Origin: Nitrosomonadales bacterium
GTDB taxonomy: Bacteria; Pseudomonadota; Gammaproteobacteria; Burkholderiales; Gallionellaceae
DNA length: 64,000 nt
Direction: 5' to 3'
NCBI GenBank assembly: GCA_016716325.1
Contig: JADJWO010000001.1
Coordinates: 868,001-932,000, forward strand
Every line of letters starts with the position of its first letter. The stretch's first letter is position 1. The translations under genes were made by a program, and so were the position numbers. Below are positions 1 to 9,800 of the stretch, one piece after another. The notes under the pieces are model-generated. The model saw nothing but the letters and a program-made list of their open reading frames with translations, ran no database searches and was not told the origin of the DNA.

Positions 1-356
1 TGTTGCTGCGCCGAATAGGCAACCGGGAACGGCACATCCACCGAAGCGGGCATCGACTCTGCTGCTGGCGCGGACTGCGGCAAGGCTGCCAACAACGGCT
101 CCGCATCCAGATGCAGTATCCTGGCATAACTGCGCACGAATCCGCGCACGAAAGGCATTTCCGGCAACCGTCGATAATCGTCCGCCTCCAGCGCTTCGAT
201 CTGCCGTGGCGCAAACTTGGTCTGCCCGGCCACGTCCGCCACGCTCAGCCCGAGCCGCTCGCGCGCCTCGCGCATCACCCGTCCCGGCAGGACAGGCTCC
301 GCAACAACCGGGGCTTCGCCTTGCACGGCCTTGTCTTCGCGGTGCTGCTCCATCAT
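1..356 (-). CDS. rodZ: RodZ-type cytoskeletal protein, N-terminal part (cut by window edge)
   Basis: Only the first ~118 residues are visible; the 3' part lies beyond the window. A Cro/cI-like helix-turn-helix domain spans about residues 24-95 and ends in the RodZ-like stretch FVRGFVRSYARIL. A Pro/Ala-rich linker then begins. In the family, RodZ anchors MreB filaments to the cell-elongation machinery through one membrane helix, which would be downstream of the visible part. The start is an ATGATG that overlaps the TGA of pilW, so the two genes are translationally coupled. The order rlmN-pilW-rodZ, usually followed by ispG, is common in beta- and gammaproteobacteria and supports the call. Confidence 0.8.
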   Translation of the reverse strand, partial: MMEQHREDKAVQGEAPVVAEPVLPGRVMREARERLGLSVADVAGQTKFAPRQIEALEADDYRRLPEMPFVRGFVRSYARILHLDAEPLLAALPQSAPAAESMPASVDVPFPVAYSAQQ

Positions 357-1120
357 TTACCGTCCAGCAGCCATTGGGTCTCGCGCGCATCCGGATAGCG
401 CTTGCGCAACTGCAAACCATAACTGGCCTCGGAATTGCGGTCGCCGGTCTTGCGCTCGATGCGGATCGCCAGCCAGAGTTGCTCCGCCGTCAGCGTATCG
501 GTCCTTGCGGAAAAACCCGCGAAATAACGCTTTGCGGCAAAGTAATCCCCATGAGTGAAGCTCAGTTCCGCCATCCCCAGCAGCGCCTGCGGCAGTTCGG
601 GCTGCAACTGCAACGCGCGTTGCAGGAATGTCTCGGCATCCTTGTCTTTCCCCGCCTTCTGCGAACATAGCCCGGCGTTCAGCCATGCGCGATGCGGGGT
701 TTCGTATAACGGATTCTTCAGCGCCTCCATGAAATGCGGAATGGCCTCGCCGGCCTTGCCGCGCTGACACAGGAACCAGCCGTAATTGTTATGCGTCTCG
801 GAATCGTTCCTGTCGAGGCGCAGGCTTTGCTGAAAATCCTCCTCGGCTTCCTTGTCCTCGCGCAGCTCCATATGGATCAGGCCGCGCACCGAATAGGCCG
901 GCGCATAATTGCGGTCGGCCTGCATGGCTTTTGCAATCTCGTCCAGCGCTATCCCCATCTGTCCGCGCTCAAAATACAGCCCCGCCAGCGCGGTATGTAC
1001 CTTGGCGCTTGCAGTAGCCTGGCTCACGGGCTGGTCGGGCGTATTCCGCTGGCTGCCGGACGGCGTGCCGCATCCTGCCAGAGCCAACAGGCCAAACAAA
1101 ATGACAATCGTTTTTTTCAT
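353..1120 (-). CDS. pilW: Type IV pilus biogenesis TPR lipoprotein PilW/PilF
   Basis: A 255-residue outer-membrane lipoprotein. The N-terminus MKKTIVILFGLLALAGC is a signal peptide with a lipobox ending at Cys17. The rest is a run of tetratricopeptide repeats (for example ALYFERGQMGIALDEIAKAM, NYGWFLCQRGKAGEAIPHF). In the family this pilotin is needed for PilQ secretin assembly and type IV pilus formation. I chose the ATG at 1120 because a GAGG Shine-Dalgarno sits just upstream and the signal peptide begins there; a longer in-frame start at 1141 would spoil the signal. It lies immediately downstream of rlmN and overlaps the rodZ start. Confidence 0.88.
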   Translation of the reverse strand: MKKTIVILFGLLALAGCGTPSGSQRNTPDQPVSQATASAKVHTALAGLYFERGQMGIALDEIAKAMQADRNYAPAYSVRGLIHMELREDKEAEEDFQQSLRLDRNDSETHNNYGWFLCQRGKAGEAIPHFMEALKNPLYETPHRAWLNAGLCSQKAGKDKDAETFLQRALQLQPELPQALLGMAELSFTHGDYFAAKRYFAGFSARTDTLTAEQLWLAIRIERKTGDRNSEASYGLQLRKRYPDARETQWLLDGK

Positions 1121-1142
1121 CGTGGTACCTCGATAATCCAAA

Positions 1143-2318
1143 CTATAAAGTCCCGACAGGACGCAGCAACGTACGTCGGGTCTTGTCCTGCACCTGCCCG
1201 GCCAACTGACCGCACGCTGCCGCGATGTCGTCGCCGCGCACCTTGCGAATGGTGGTAACGATACCGGCCTGCATCAGGATATCGCGGAAACGCAACACCG
1301 TCTGCATGTCCGAACGCCGGTATGGCGCCTGCGGGAACGGGTTGAACGGGATCAGGTTGAACTTGCACGGCACGTCGCGCACCAGGCGGATCAGCTCGCG
1401 CGCGTCCTGTTCGCGGTCGTTCACGCCGGACAGCATCACATATTCGAAGGTCACGAAATCGCGCGGCGCCTTTTCCAGATAACGCTGGCACGCCGCCATC
1501 AGTTCTTTCAGCGGATATTTCTGGTTGATCGGCACCAGTTCGTTGCGCAACTCGTCGTTGGGTGCATGCAACGAGATCGCCAGCGCCACCGGACATTCGT
1601 CGCGCAGCCGGTCCATCGCCGGCACCACGCCGGAGGTGGACACCGTCACGCGACGGCGCGACAGGCCATAGGCATGATCGTCCAGCATCAGACGCAACGC
1701 GCCCACCGTATTGTCGAAGTTCAGCAACGGTTCGCCCATGCCCATCATCACCACATTGGTGACCGGCCAGTTGCCGTAGCGGCCCTGACACGGTGCGGCG
1801 GAGCCGTCAGGTGCGGGAAGGGCCGCCTGCGCCTCCTCCCGCAAACGGCCGCTACGCGGTAACGTGTCGGAGGCGTTGTCTTTGCCCAGTTCGTGGTTGG
1901 CCCACCACACCTGGCCGATGATCTCGGCAGTGGACAGGTTGCGGTTGAAACCCTGCTTGCCGGTGGAGCAGAACGCGCAATCCAGCGCACAACCTGCCTG
2001 CGTGGAGACGCACAAGGTACCCCTGCCCTCTTCCGGAATGAACACGGTCTCCACCGCATTGCCGGTGCCGACATCCAGCAGCCATTTGCGCGTGCCGTCG
2101 GTGGCGGTCTCTTCGCGCACCACGCTGGGCACTTGAATGCAGGCGGTCTGTTTGAGCTTTTCGCGAAGAGAGACCGCCAGGTCGCTCATCGCGTCGAAAT
2201 CGGACTCCCCGGACTTGTAGATCCAGCGCAGCACCTGTTTGGCGCGAAAGGGCTTCTCGCCCTGTTCCGCGAACCAGTCGGTCAGTTGCTGCACATCAAG
2301 ATCGAGGAGGTTCTGCAT
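1143..2318 (-). CDS. rlmN: Dual-specificity 23S rRNA/tRNA adenine C2-methyltransferase RlmN
   Basis: A radical-SAM enzyme that methylates A2503 of 23S rRNA and A37 of some tRNAs. The [4Fe-4S] motif is C110-x3-C114-x2-C117 (CALDCAFC). The family block VTNVVMMGMGEPLLN follows, and near the C-terminus RGDDIAAACGQLAG holds the resolving cysteine. The protein has 391 residues from the ATG at 2318. Residues ~149-181 (starting ASDTLPRSG) have no counterpart in the E. coli protein as I remember it; they are encoded by a palindromic DNA repeat at 1775-1856 inserted in frame. The insert sits between the FeS-binding loop and the conserved GMGEP block, probably on a surface loop. Adjacent to ndk (10-bp gap) and pilW. 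Confidence 0.93.
   Translation of the reverse strand: MQNLLDLDVQQLTDWFAEQGEKPFRAKQVLRWIYKSGESDFDAMSDLAVSLREKLKQTACIQVPSVVREETATDGTRKWLLDVGTGNAVETVFIPEEGRGTLCVSTQAGCALDCAFCSTGKQGFNRNLSTAEIIGQVWWANHELGKDNASDTLPRSGRLREEAQAALPAPDGSAAPCQGRYGNWPVTNVVMMGMGEPLLNFDNTVGALRLMLDDHAYGLSRRRVTVSTSGVVPAMDRLRDECPVALAISLHAPNDELRNELVPINQKYPLKELMAACQRYLEKAPRDFVTFEYVMLSGVNDREQDARELIRLVRDVPCKFNLIPFNPFPQAPYRRSDMQTVLRFRDILMQAGIVTTIRKVRGDDIAAACGQLAGQVQDKTRRTLLRPVGTL
1775..1856. repeat. Palindromic REP-like insert inside rlmN
   Basis: Perfect 10-bp inverted arms CGTAGCGGCC (1775-1784) and GGCCGCTACG (1847-1856) enclose further inner dyads, such as TGCGGGA at 1811-1817 paired with TCCCGCA at 1837-1843. The element keeps the rlmN frame open and encodes the extra residues ~149-181. 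Confidence 0.65.
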
Positions 2319-2328
2319 CAACCCGCAA

Positions 2329-2754
2329 TCAACGAGAGTGGATGTTCTTGGAGGCAAAGAAGTAGGCGATCTCGATCTTCGCGTTGTCGGCGGAATCGGA
2401 GCCATGCACCGCGTTCGCATCGATGCTGTCGGCGAAGTCGGCACGGATGGTGCCCTTGTCTGCCTTCTTCGGATCGGTCGCGCCCATCAGGTCACGGTTC
2501 TTCAGGACGGCATTCTCGCCTTCCAGCACCTGGATCATCACCGGGCCGGAGATCATGAAATCGACCAAATCCTTGAAGAAAGGACGCTCCTTGTGCACCG
2601 CGTAGAAACCCTCGGCTTCCTTGCGGTTCAGGTGCCGCATCTGCGCGGCCACGATCTTCAGGCCGGCGTTCTCGAAACGGGAATAGATTTGGCCGATGAC
2701 GTTCTTCGCGATTGCATCGGGCTTGATAATGGACAGGGTACGTTCGACAGCCAT
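2329..2754 (-). CDS. ndk: Nucleoside diphosphate kinase
   Basis: A 141-residue cytosolic enzyme that moves the gamma-phosphate of ATP onto NDPs through a phosphohistidine. The active-site segment NAVHGSDS places the catalytic histidine at residue 117. The N-terminus MAVERTLSIIKPDAI is the family signature start. Length and motifs are fully typical. It is the first gene of the ndk-rlmN-pilW-rodZ series, with 10 bp separating it from rlmN. Confidence 0.97.
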   Translation of the reverse strand: MAVERTLSIIKPDAIAKNVIGQIYSRFENAGLKIVAAQMRHLNRKEAEGFYAVHKERPFFKDLVDFMISGPVMIQVLEGENAVLKNRDLMGATDPKKADKGTIRADFADSIDANAVHGSDSADNAKIEIAYFFASKNIHSR

Positions 2755-2889
2755 GCTACATTCTCCAGACTAGAGTTGATAAAAAATGGACCCGGCATTC
2801 TATCAGGCTTTGCCGGCGATGTCGCAGCCGGCCACCCCCGCCGGAGACGCTTCCGCCCCCCTGTTTTCTCCCCAATAGATACACCGCAC

Positions 2890-3693
2890 CTACGCGTTCA
2901 GCCGCACCAGCGGATCCTGCACATAGAAGCGCGCCAATTGCCCGTAAACCGCCGGATAATTCTCCCGGAGCACATCGGGCATCTCGAAGAAATATTCGGA
3001 AAGAACGGCAAAGAACTCCGCCGGACTATCCGACGCATAGGGATCGATCGGGGTTTCCTCCCCGCCATCCACCCGGCGGCAGAAATCGTCATAGGCAGCC
3101 TGAAAATCGCGCGCCCATTCGTCGGGGCTCATCCCGGAATGCAGCGGCGGGCGGCCGTTCGCATCGCCGTTCCTCATGTCCAGCTTGTGGGCGAATTCAT
3201 GGATCACGACGTTGAAGCCCTCGCCTTCGCCCGAGCATGCCACGTCCTGCCAGGACAACACCATCGGGCCGCCCTCCCACGCCTCGCCGCTACGCGCATG
3301 CCGGACATGGTGGACGACCCCATTCTCGTCCATCTGCTCGCCGTCATGGATGAACTCCCCTGGATAGACCACGATCTCCTTCCAGCCCTCGTACCAGCCA
3401 TACCCCAGATTCAACACCGGCAACGCGGCAAAGATTGCGATGGCAGTAGCCATGCCGGCATCCATCTCCACCCCGCCCGCACCCGAGAACGCCTTGTCGG
3501 CCAGCAGGCTGGTAGCCAAATCACGCAGGCGAGTATTTTCTTCCGCTGTCAGCCCCTCAAACACGGGCAATTGCATGGCAGCCTGCCAGACACGCTCGTC
3601 CAATGCGACCGCGTCCTTTCCCATGCCGAACAGGCGGGCAAGCATGCCCAAAGGCGTGCGCTGATCGGGTTGATGTTTGTTTGATGGACTCAT
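2890..3693 (-). CDS. mtfA: MtfA-like zinc metallopeptidase (M90 family)
   Basis: A 267-residue cytosolic protein with the zinc-binding motif H165-E-F-A-H169 (VVIHEFAHKLD) and a downstream glutamate-rich helix (SPAEFFAVLSEYFFE) that should give the third ligand. In E. coli MtfA is a peptidase that also binds the Mlc repressor and affects ptsG expression; whether that role holds here is unknown. The length matches the E. coli protein (about 265). I chose the ATG at 3693 because sequence further upstream is unlike the family. No close operon partner: 136 bp separate it from ndk and the giant RTX gene ends about 200 bp upstream. Confidence 0.85.
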   Translation of the reverse strand: MSPSNKHQPDQRTPLGMLARLFGMGKDAVALDERVWQAAMQLPVFEGLTAEENTRLRDLATSLLADKAFSGAGGVEMDAGMATAIAIFAALPVLNLGYGWYEGWKEIVVYPGEFIHDGEQMDENGVVHHVRHARSGEAWEGGPMVLSWQDVACSGEGEGFNVVIHEFAHKLDMRNGDANGRPPLHSGMSPDEWARDFQAAYDDFCRRVDGGEETPIDPYASDSPAEFFAVLSEYFFEMPDVLRENYPAVYGQLARFYVQDPLVRLNA

Positions 3694-3773
3694 GGGCGCA
3701 CCGTACCCCGCGCCCGTTGTGCGGTCAATATGCCGGACGCGTGACCGGAAAAAGGTTTGGGGGGGACACAAGC

Positions 3774-3808
3774 AAAAGGCCGGCGCGGCATGCATCACCG
3801 CGTCGGCC
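3774..3808 (-). terminator. Rho-independent terminator behind the giant RTX gene
   Basis: Read on the minus strand, an 11-bp stem with one mismatch (GGCCG.CGCGG pairing with CCGCG.CGGCC) and a 9-nt loop is followed directly by TTTT. It lies between the giant gene's stop (3899) and mtfA. Confidence 0.6.
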
Positions 3809-3819
3809 GGTTCGAATAT

Positions 3820-3867
3820 CCCCCGGCAAAGCCGGGGGCTTTAGTTTGTGAGCCGCTCAAAGCGGCT
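3820..3867. repeat. Two adjacent GC-rich hairpins
   Basis: CCCCCGGC-AAA-GCCGGGGG (3820-3838) and AGCCGCT-CAA-AGCGGCT (3851-3867) lie in the gap behind the giant gene. They may add to termination. A paired-hairpin layout also resembles IS200/IS605 ends, but no transposase is near and I cannot confirm that. Confidence 0.55.
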
Positions 3868-3898
3868 TAACGGGGACGCTTACGTGGCCTCTATCGAA

Positions 3899-6800
3899 TC
3901 AACCGCCCAGCCTCTCCAGCCCTTCCTTCAGCCCTGAGAACCCCTTCATCTGCTGGCCGCTACCCATGCCCACTTGGGAGAGGCCTTGTTGACCCTGCGA
4001 ACCGTAAAGACCGAACGCTCCATAGTCCATGCCGGACTCCATCGCAATGCCATCGTCTGCACCGCCTTGTGCCAGGTGCTTGCTGAGCCGGTCGTTCATC
4101 CGCTCCCATTCCGTGCTGGCATCCCCGGAGATGCCCTTGGCGACATTCCGGTTCACCTGCCAGTCGGTCTGGCCTTCCGATGCACCATGCCGATCCAGCG
4201 TACTGAAAGACGCATACCGTTCGCTGGCGCTTTGCTCCTCGAACCAGGCGCGGATCAATTCTTCGCTGCGGCGGCTGTTGGAATTACCGCTGTCCTGCGA
4301 GGCGCCGCCGTCCTTGTTCTTTTGTGAATCGTGGAAGCGGTCGTCCTGCGCTTGCTCGTTCGAATGATCCGACGGTGATGAAGAGTGGCCGTTGCCACCC
4401 TGGTTGCCCGGATGTCCCGGCGAGGTGCCGTGGCCGTCATTGGAGTTGTGGTCGTGGCCCGGCGGCGGCGCGTCTTCGCCGTTGCCCACGCCTTCGTTGC
4501 CGCGACTGACCGAGATGCGGAAGACGGCCGAGGCGGACAGGCTGCCGGCCGTGCTGCCGGTGGCGGCCACCTTGTCGGTGGCAGTCACCTGCACATCCAC
4601 ACCGTCGGACTTTTTCGGGGCCTCGCCCGAGAAGGTTTGGGTGGCGGCATCGAAGTTGAGCCACTCCGGCAAGGCCGAACCGTCGGCCAGCGTCGCCGTG
4701 TAATCGAGCGTGTCGCCTTGGTCGATGTCGGTAAAGCTCCCGGCCGGCACCTGCCAGGAGAAGTGCTTGTCGCTCCTGAGGTTCTGATCGGCCAGCGGTG
4801 CGACCAGTATCGGCGCGTCGTTCGTCCCGCTCAGGAATACGTCCAGTACAGAAGCGATACCGACGATGCCGTCCGTCGCGGTGTAGCCGAACTGTTCGGC
4901 GACCCGCGCGTCGCGCCCCAGCGACTGAACCGCTGAGGCCGCCTGTCCTGAGCCTGTCGAAGGATCGAGCGAGTAGGTGTAGCTGCCGTCGGCATTCAGG
5001 GCGAGTTGGCCGTAGTTGCCTTGCCGGATACCCGCATCGGCAACCGTCAGCACCGTGCCTTGATCGACATCTGTGTCGTTGCCCAGCACGTTACCGGTGG
5101 CGGTGATGTTGAGGTCTTCCTGTACGGAGGTAGTGTCTGCGACGGTGACGGGTGCATCGTTGGTGCCGGTGATGGATACGGTCAACGCAGAAGGCGTTGA
5201 GGTGATGCCGTCGCTTGTCTGGTAGTCGAAGGTATCGGCAACCACTTGACCTTGTGCCAAGGACTGTACGCCGAGGGATGCATTGTCCAGAGCGTAGGCA
5301 TAGCTGCCATCGGTATTCAGCAAGAGACTACCGTAACTCCCTTGGTATATTCCGGCATTCGCCACGCTCAGCACTGTGCCTTGGTCGACATCTGTGTCGT
5401 TACTCAGGACGTTGCCGGTGGCGGTGAGGCTGACATCTTCCTGAACGGCTGCCGCATCTGCGGTCACAACCGGGGCATCGTTCGTTCCAGTGATGGATAC
5501 GGTCAACGCAGAAGGCGTTGAGGTGATGCCATCGCTTGTCTGGTAGTCGAAGGTATCGGTAACCACTTGACCTTGCGCCAAGCTTTGGACGCCCAGCGAA
5601 CCGTTATCCAGAGAGTAGGTGTAGCTGCCATCTGTATTCAGCAAGAGACTGCCGTAACTCCCTTGGTATGTTCCGGCATTCGCCACGCTCAGCACTGCGC
5701 CTTGGTCCACGTCGGTGTCGTTGGACAGCACGTTGCCGGTGGCGATGATGGCAAGGTCTTCCTGAACGGCATTGGTATCTGCCGCAACTACCGGCGCGTC
5801 GTTCGTTCCAGTGATGGATACGGTCAGCATGGATGGCGTGGATACCAAGCCATCCGTTGTCTGATAAGCAAACGTATCGGTGACCGCCTGGCCTTGTGCG
5901 AGGCCTTGTACGCCGGGCGAGGCGTTGTCCAGCGCGTAAGAATAGCTACCATCCACATTCAGTGTGAGCTGACCGTAACTGCCTGCGAACACGCCGGCAT
6001 TCGCCACGCTCAGCACTGTGCCTTGGTCGACATCTGTGTCGTTGACCAACACATTGCCTGTAGCAGTGATGTTGATATCTTCTTGAACGGCTGCCGTGGC
6101 TGCAATCACGACTGGCGCATCATTGGTTCCCGTGATACTGACCGTGAGTGACGAAGGTGTGGCGGTGATGCCATCCGTCGCTGCATAGCTGAATGTTTCA
6201 GTAACGACCTGGCCTTGTGCCAGCGATTGGACTGCGAGTGAACTGTTGTCCAGCGCGTAGGTGTAACTACCGTCCGCTTGCAAGGTGAGCTGACCGTACT
6301 GTCCGGCAAACACACCTGCATTCGTAGCTTGTAGCAAAGTGTCTTGATCCACATCCGAATCGTTGGCTAACACGTTACCCGTTGCTGTGATGTTGAGGTC
6401 TTCCTGTACAGTTGCGGTATCGGCAGTTACGACTGGCGCATCGTTGGTACCGGTGATGCTCACGGTCAGGGTCGATGGTGTAGAGGTGATGCCATCGCTT
6501 GTCTGGTAGTCGAAGGTGTCGGTAACCACTTGACCTTGCGCCAGTGACTGTACGCCGGGCGAGGCATTGTCCAGAGCGTAGGCATAGCTGCCATCGGCGT
6601 TGAGTGTGAGCGCGCCGAAATTGCCTTGGTAGGTTCCGGCGTTCGCCACGCTGAGAACCGTGCCTTGATCGACATCGGTGTCGTTACTCAGGACGTTGCC
6701 GGTGGCGGTCAGTGTCATATCTTCCTGCACTGCGGTCGTGTCCGCTTCCGTTACCGGCGCGTCGTTCATGCCCGCAATGGCCATACTGACCTGTGCAGTA

Positions 6801-9800
6801 CTGGTCGCACCCGCCATGTCGCTCACGGTGTAGCTGAAGTTATCGGTTGCGGTCTGGCCTTGGCCCAGCGACTGGAACAGGGTTCCCGCATCGTATTGCA
6901 CCTCGCCGTTCAGCAGCGATACCGCCGCACCGGAATCGGCCTGCGAGATGCCGACAATGTTGAGCATATCGCCGTGGATGAAGTCGGGATCGGTGTCGTT
7001 GGCCAGCAGGGTCGCGGCATCGAGCAGCACCGCACCGCCGTCTTCAATCGCCGCACCGCTATCGGCACTGGCGGTCGGTGCATCGTTGACGTTAGCGATG
7101 TTCAGGTTGAATGCGCTGGATGCACTCAATCCGCCCGTATCGGTGGCCGTCACCAGCACGTTCAGGCTGCCCACGTCCGCGTTGGTTGGTACGCCGCTGA
7201 AGGTCTGCGTCGCGGCATCGAAACTGAGCCAACTTGGCAATGCGGTGCCGTCGGCCAGGGTTGCGCTGTAACTGAGTACGTCGCCGTTGTCGATGTCGGT
7301 GAAAGTATCGGCTGGAACGATAAAGCTGAACGGCGCGTCCTCGTTGGTCTGCTGGCCGGCAACCGGGCTTGCGACGACCGGCGCATCGTTCGCACCGGCA
7401 ATGGTCACCTCCACCGTAGCAGATGAAGTCAATCCAGCCGCATCGCTCACCGTGTAGCCGAAGCTGTCGCTTGCGGTCTGCCCTGCTCCCAGCGACTGGT
7501 AGCGGTCGCCGATGTCGAGCACCAGATTGCCGTTGGCATCCTGCATGACCGTATTGCCTTGTGCCGTGACCGCATCGAACGCGGAAACGGACAAGGTATC
7601 GCCGGCATCGGGATCGGTATCGTTAGCCAGCAGATCGGCGAAGGCCACGGTAGCAATGCCGTCATCCTCGGATACGGCGATCATGTCGGACGCTGCGATT
7701 GGTGCCGCATTCAAGCTGATCACATCCAGATTGAACAGGGCAGTAGCCGTCAAACCGCCCGTGTCAGTGGCGGTCACCGCCACATTCAGCACGCCGCCAT
7801 CGCCGTTCCCCGGCGTGCCGCTGAAAGTTGCGGTTACCGCATCGAAGCTCAGCCATCCCGGCAACGGCGATCCATCGGCCAGTGTCGCGCTGTAGGTCAG
7901 GCTGTCGCCGTGGGTGAAATCCACGTCATTGAACACACCCATCGAGTTTGTTTTGGTCAACGTCTGGTTTGCCGTGCCGAATCCCGCATCGTTAAGCTGC
8001 GCGCGCAACTCGGTCTCGCTCAAGCCGTCCAGATTGCCGTTCTTGCCATAGAGATACGCCATGTCACCGCCGATGGCCGCCGTGTCCGAACCACCCAGCG
8101 AGAAGTCGGCCAGATGCGGCCCAAGCTGCCAACTGGTGATGCTCGGGTCTGCTGTCTGCGCAGCCTCGAACCGGTTCGCCAGCCCCACAAAATCGAACTG
8201 CTGGACGCGCCTGTTCAATAACGGATCGGATGAATTGGGATCGAAGCCGGACATCGCTTCGGTGATGACCTGTAACGTGCTGATCGCCTTGTTGTCCTGC
8301 CACGAAGCGTCGAACCAGCTTTCGAAGTAGATGGACTCGCCATTGCCCAGATTCAATATCAGGCCGTCCCATGCATCGCGCTCAAACGACATATCCGCAT
8401 AAGCGATTCCGCCGCCCAGCGACACCGTATCGGTACGCTCCGCCAGCGTTACGCCGTTTTCCGAATAATTCGACCCGTACCAGTCGTTGCCGTCGCCCCG
8501 ATTGAACAACACCACGTCGTTGCCGTCGTCACCGATCACATCGTCGTTGCCCGCACCGCCGATCAACAAGTCGTTCGAGATCGAGGCATTGAGGCCATCG
8601 CCGTCCGCCCCGCCCGCCAGCAGATCGTTGCCGGAATCGGAATAGCTCCTGTCCGCATACAAGGTGTCCCAGCCGCTGCCGCCATTGAGAATATCGCTTC
8701 CCGTGCCGCCGATCAGATAGTCATCATCAGTTCCGCCCACCAGCACATCGTCGCCGCTATCACCCGACACCCAGTCTTCCCCGGCCAATGCCTTGATGGT
8801 GTCATTACCTTCCGTGCCGTCAATTTCGTCGTCGCCCGGTGTGGCTGCCGGAGCGGGGGTAAGCATGGCGACAATGTCATTCACGCCCCATACCGTACCG
8901 TCTGCAAACACGAGCTGCTCGACCTTCGCGGCATCGTGATTGAACCAGAAATTCACTCTCAGGCTGTCGTTCGTACCGTTAATGCCGAGTACCAGTCCGC
9001 CCATAGGATCTTCGTACGCCGTAATGTCGCCGGGTGAGACATCCGCTGCAAACTGCACCTTATCGACGTTGCCCGGAGTCCCGTCCCATTCGTAAACGAC
9101 ATCCTGCCCGTAGCCGCGCCCGAAGATATAAGTGTCGTTCCCCAGATCGTCTTCAAGGACATCGTTACCCGCGCCGCCGTCCAGCGTGTCGTTGCCCGCA
9201 TCGCCGTACAAATTGTCATTGCCATCGCCGCCGATTAGCATGTCATCGCCAATACCGCCATTCAGGAAATTGGTGATGCCGGTACCGGTGTCGCTCGCAT
9301 CGTTCATGAAACCATCTTCGATATTCCTGCCCGGCAAGGTATAGCTGTACACCTGCCCGGCCGTTGCAGACTGGTCTGCCAAAGGGATATCCGCCGTTGG
9401 CGCATGATTGATGATCGCATCGATGGCGACGACGCTCCCGTCGGCAAACTCCATCGAACTGATGCTCGACGTAACTTCCGGGTTGAACCACCCCTGAACC
9501 GTCAGCGAGGTATCCGTTCCCCTGATGGCGATGGTCAGGTCGTTGTTGTCCGCTCCCGACCGCGAAGTCACGAGGTCATCCGCGACGATGCCGGATGCGA
9601 ATACGATCTTGTCCACCGATCCGGGATCGAAAGTTTCCATGATCGTATCCTGCCCGCCATTGGCACCGAACACATAGGTATCGCTGCCCGCGCCGCCCAT
9701 CAGCACATCATTGCCGGAGCCTCCGTTCAGGACATCATTGCCCGCCCCGCCGTCGATCCGGTCATTGGTATTGGTACCCGTCAGATTGTCGTCCGCTGCG

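Noticed and set aside
2239..3684. Plus-strand frame of 481 codons across rlmN, ndk and mtfA
   Set aside because: It crosses three well-supported minus-strand genes and the gaps between them, and has no recognisable domain.
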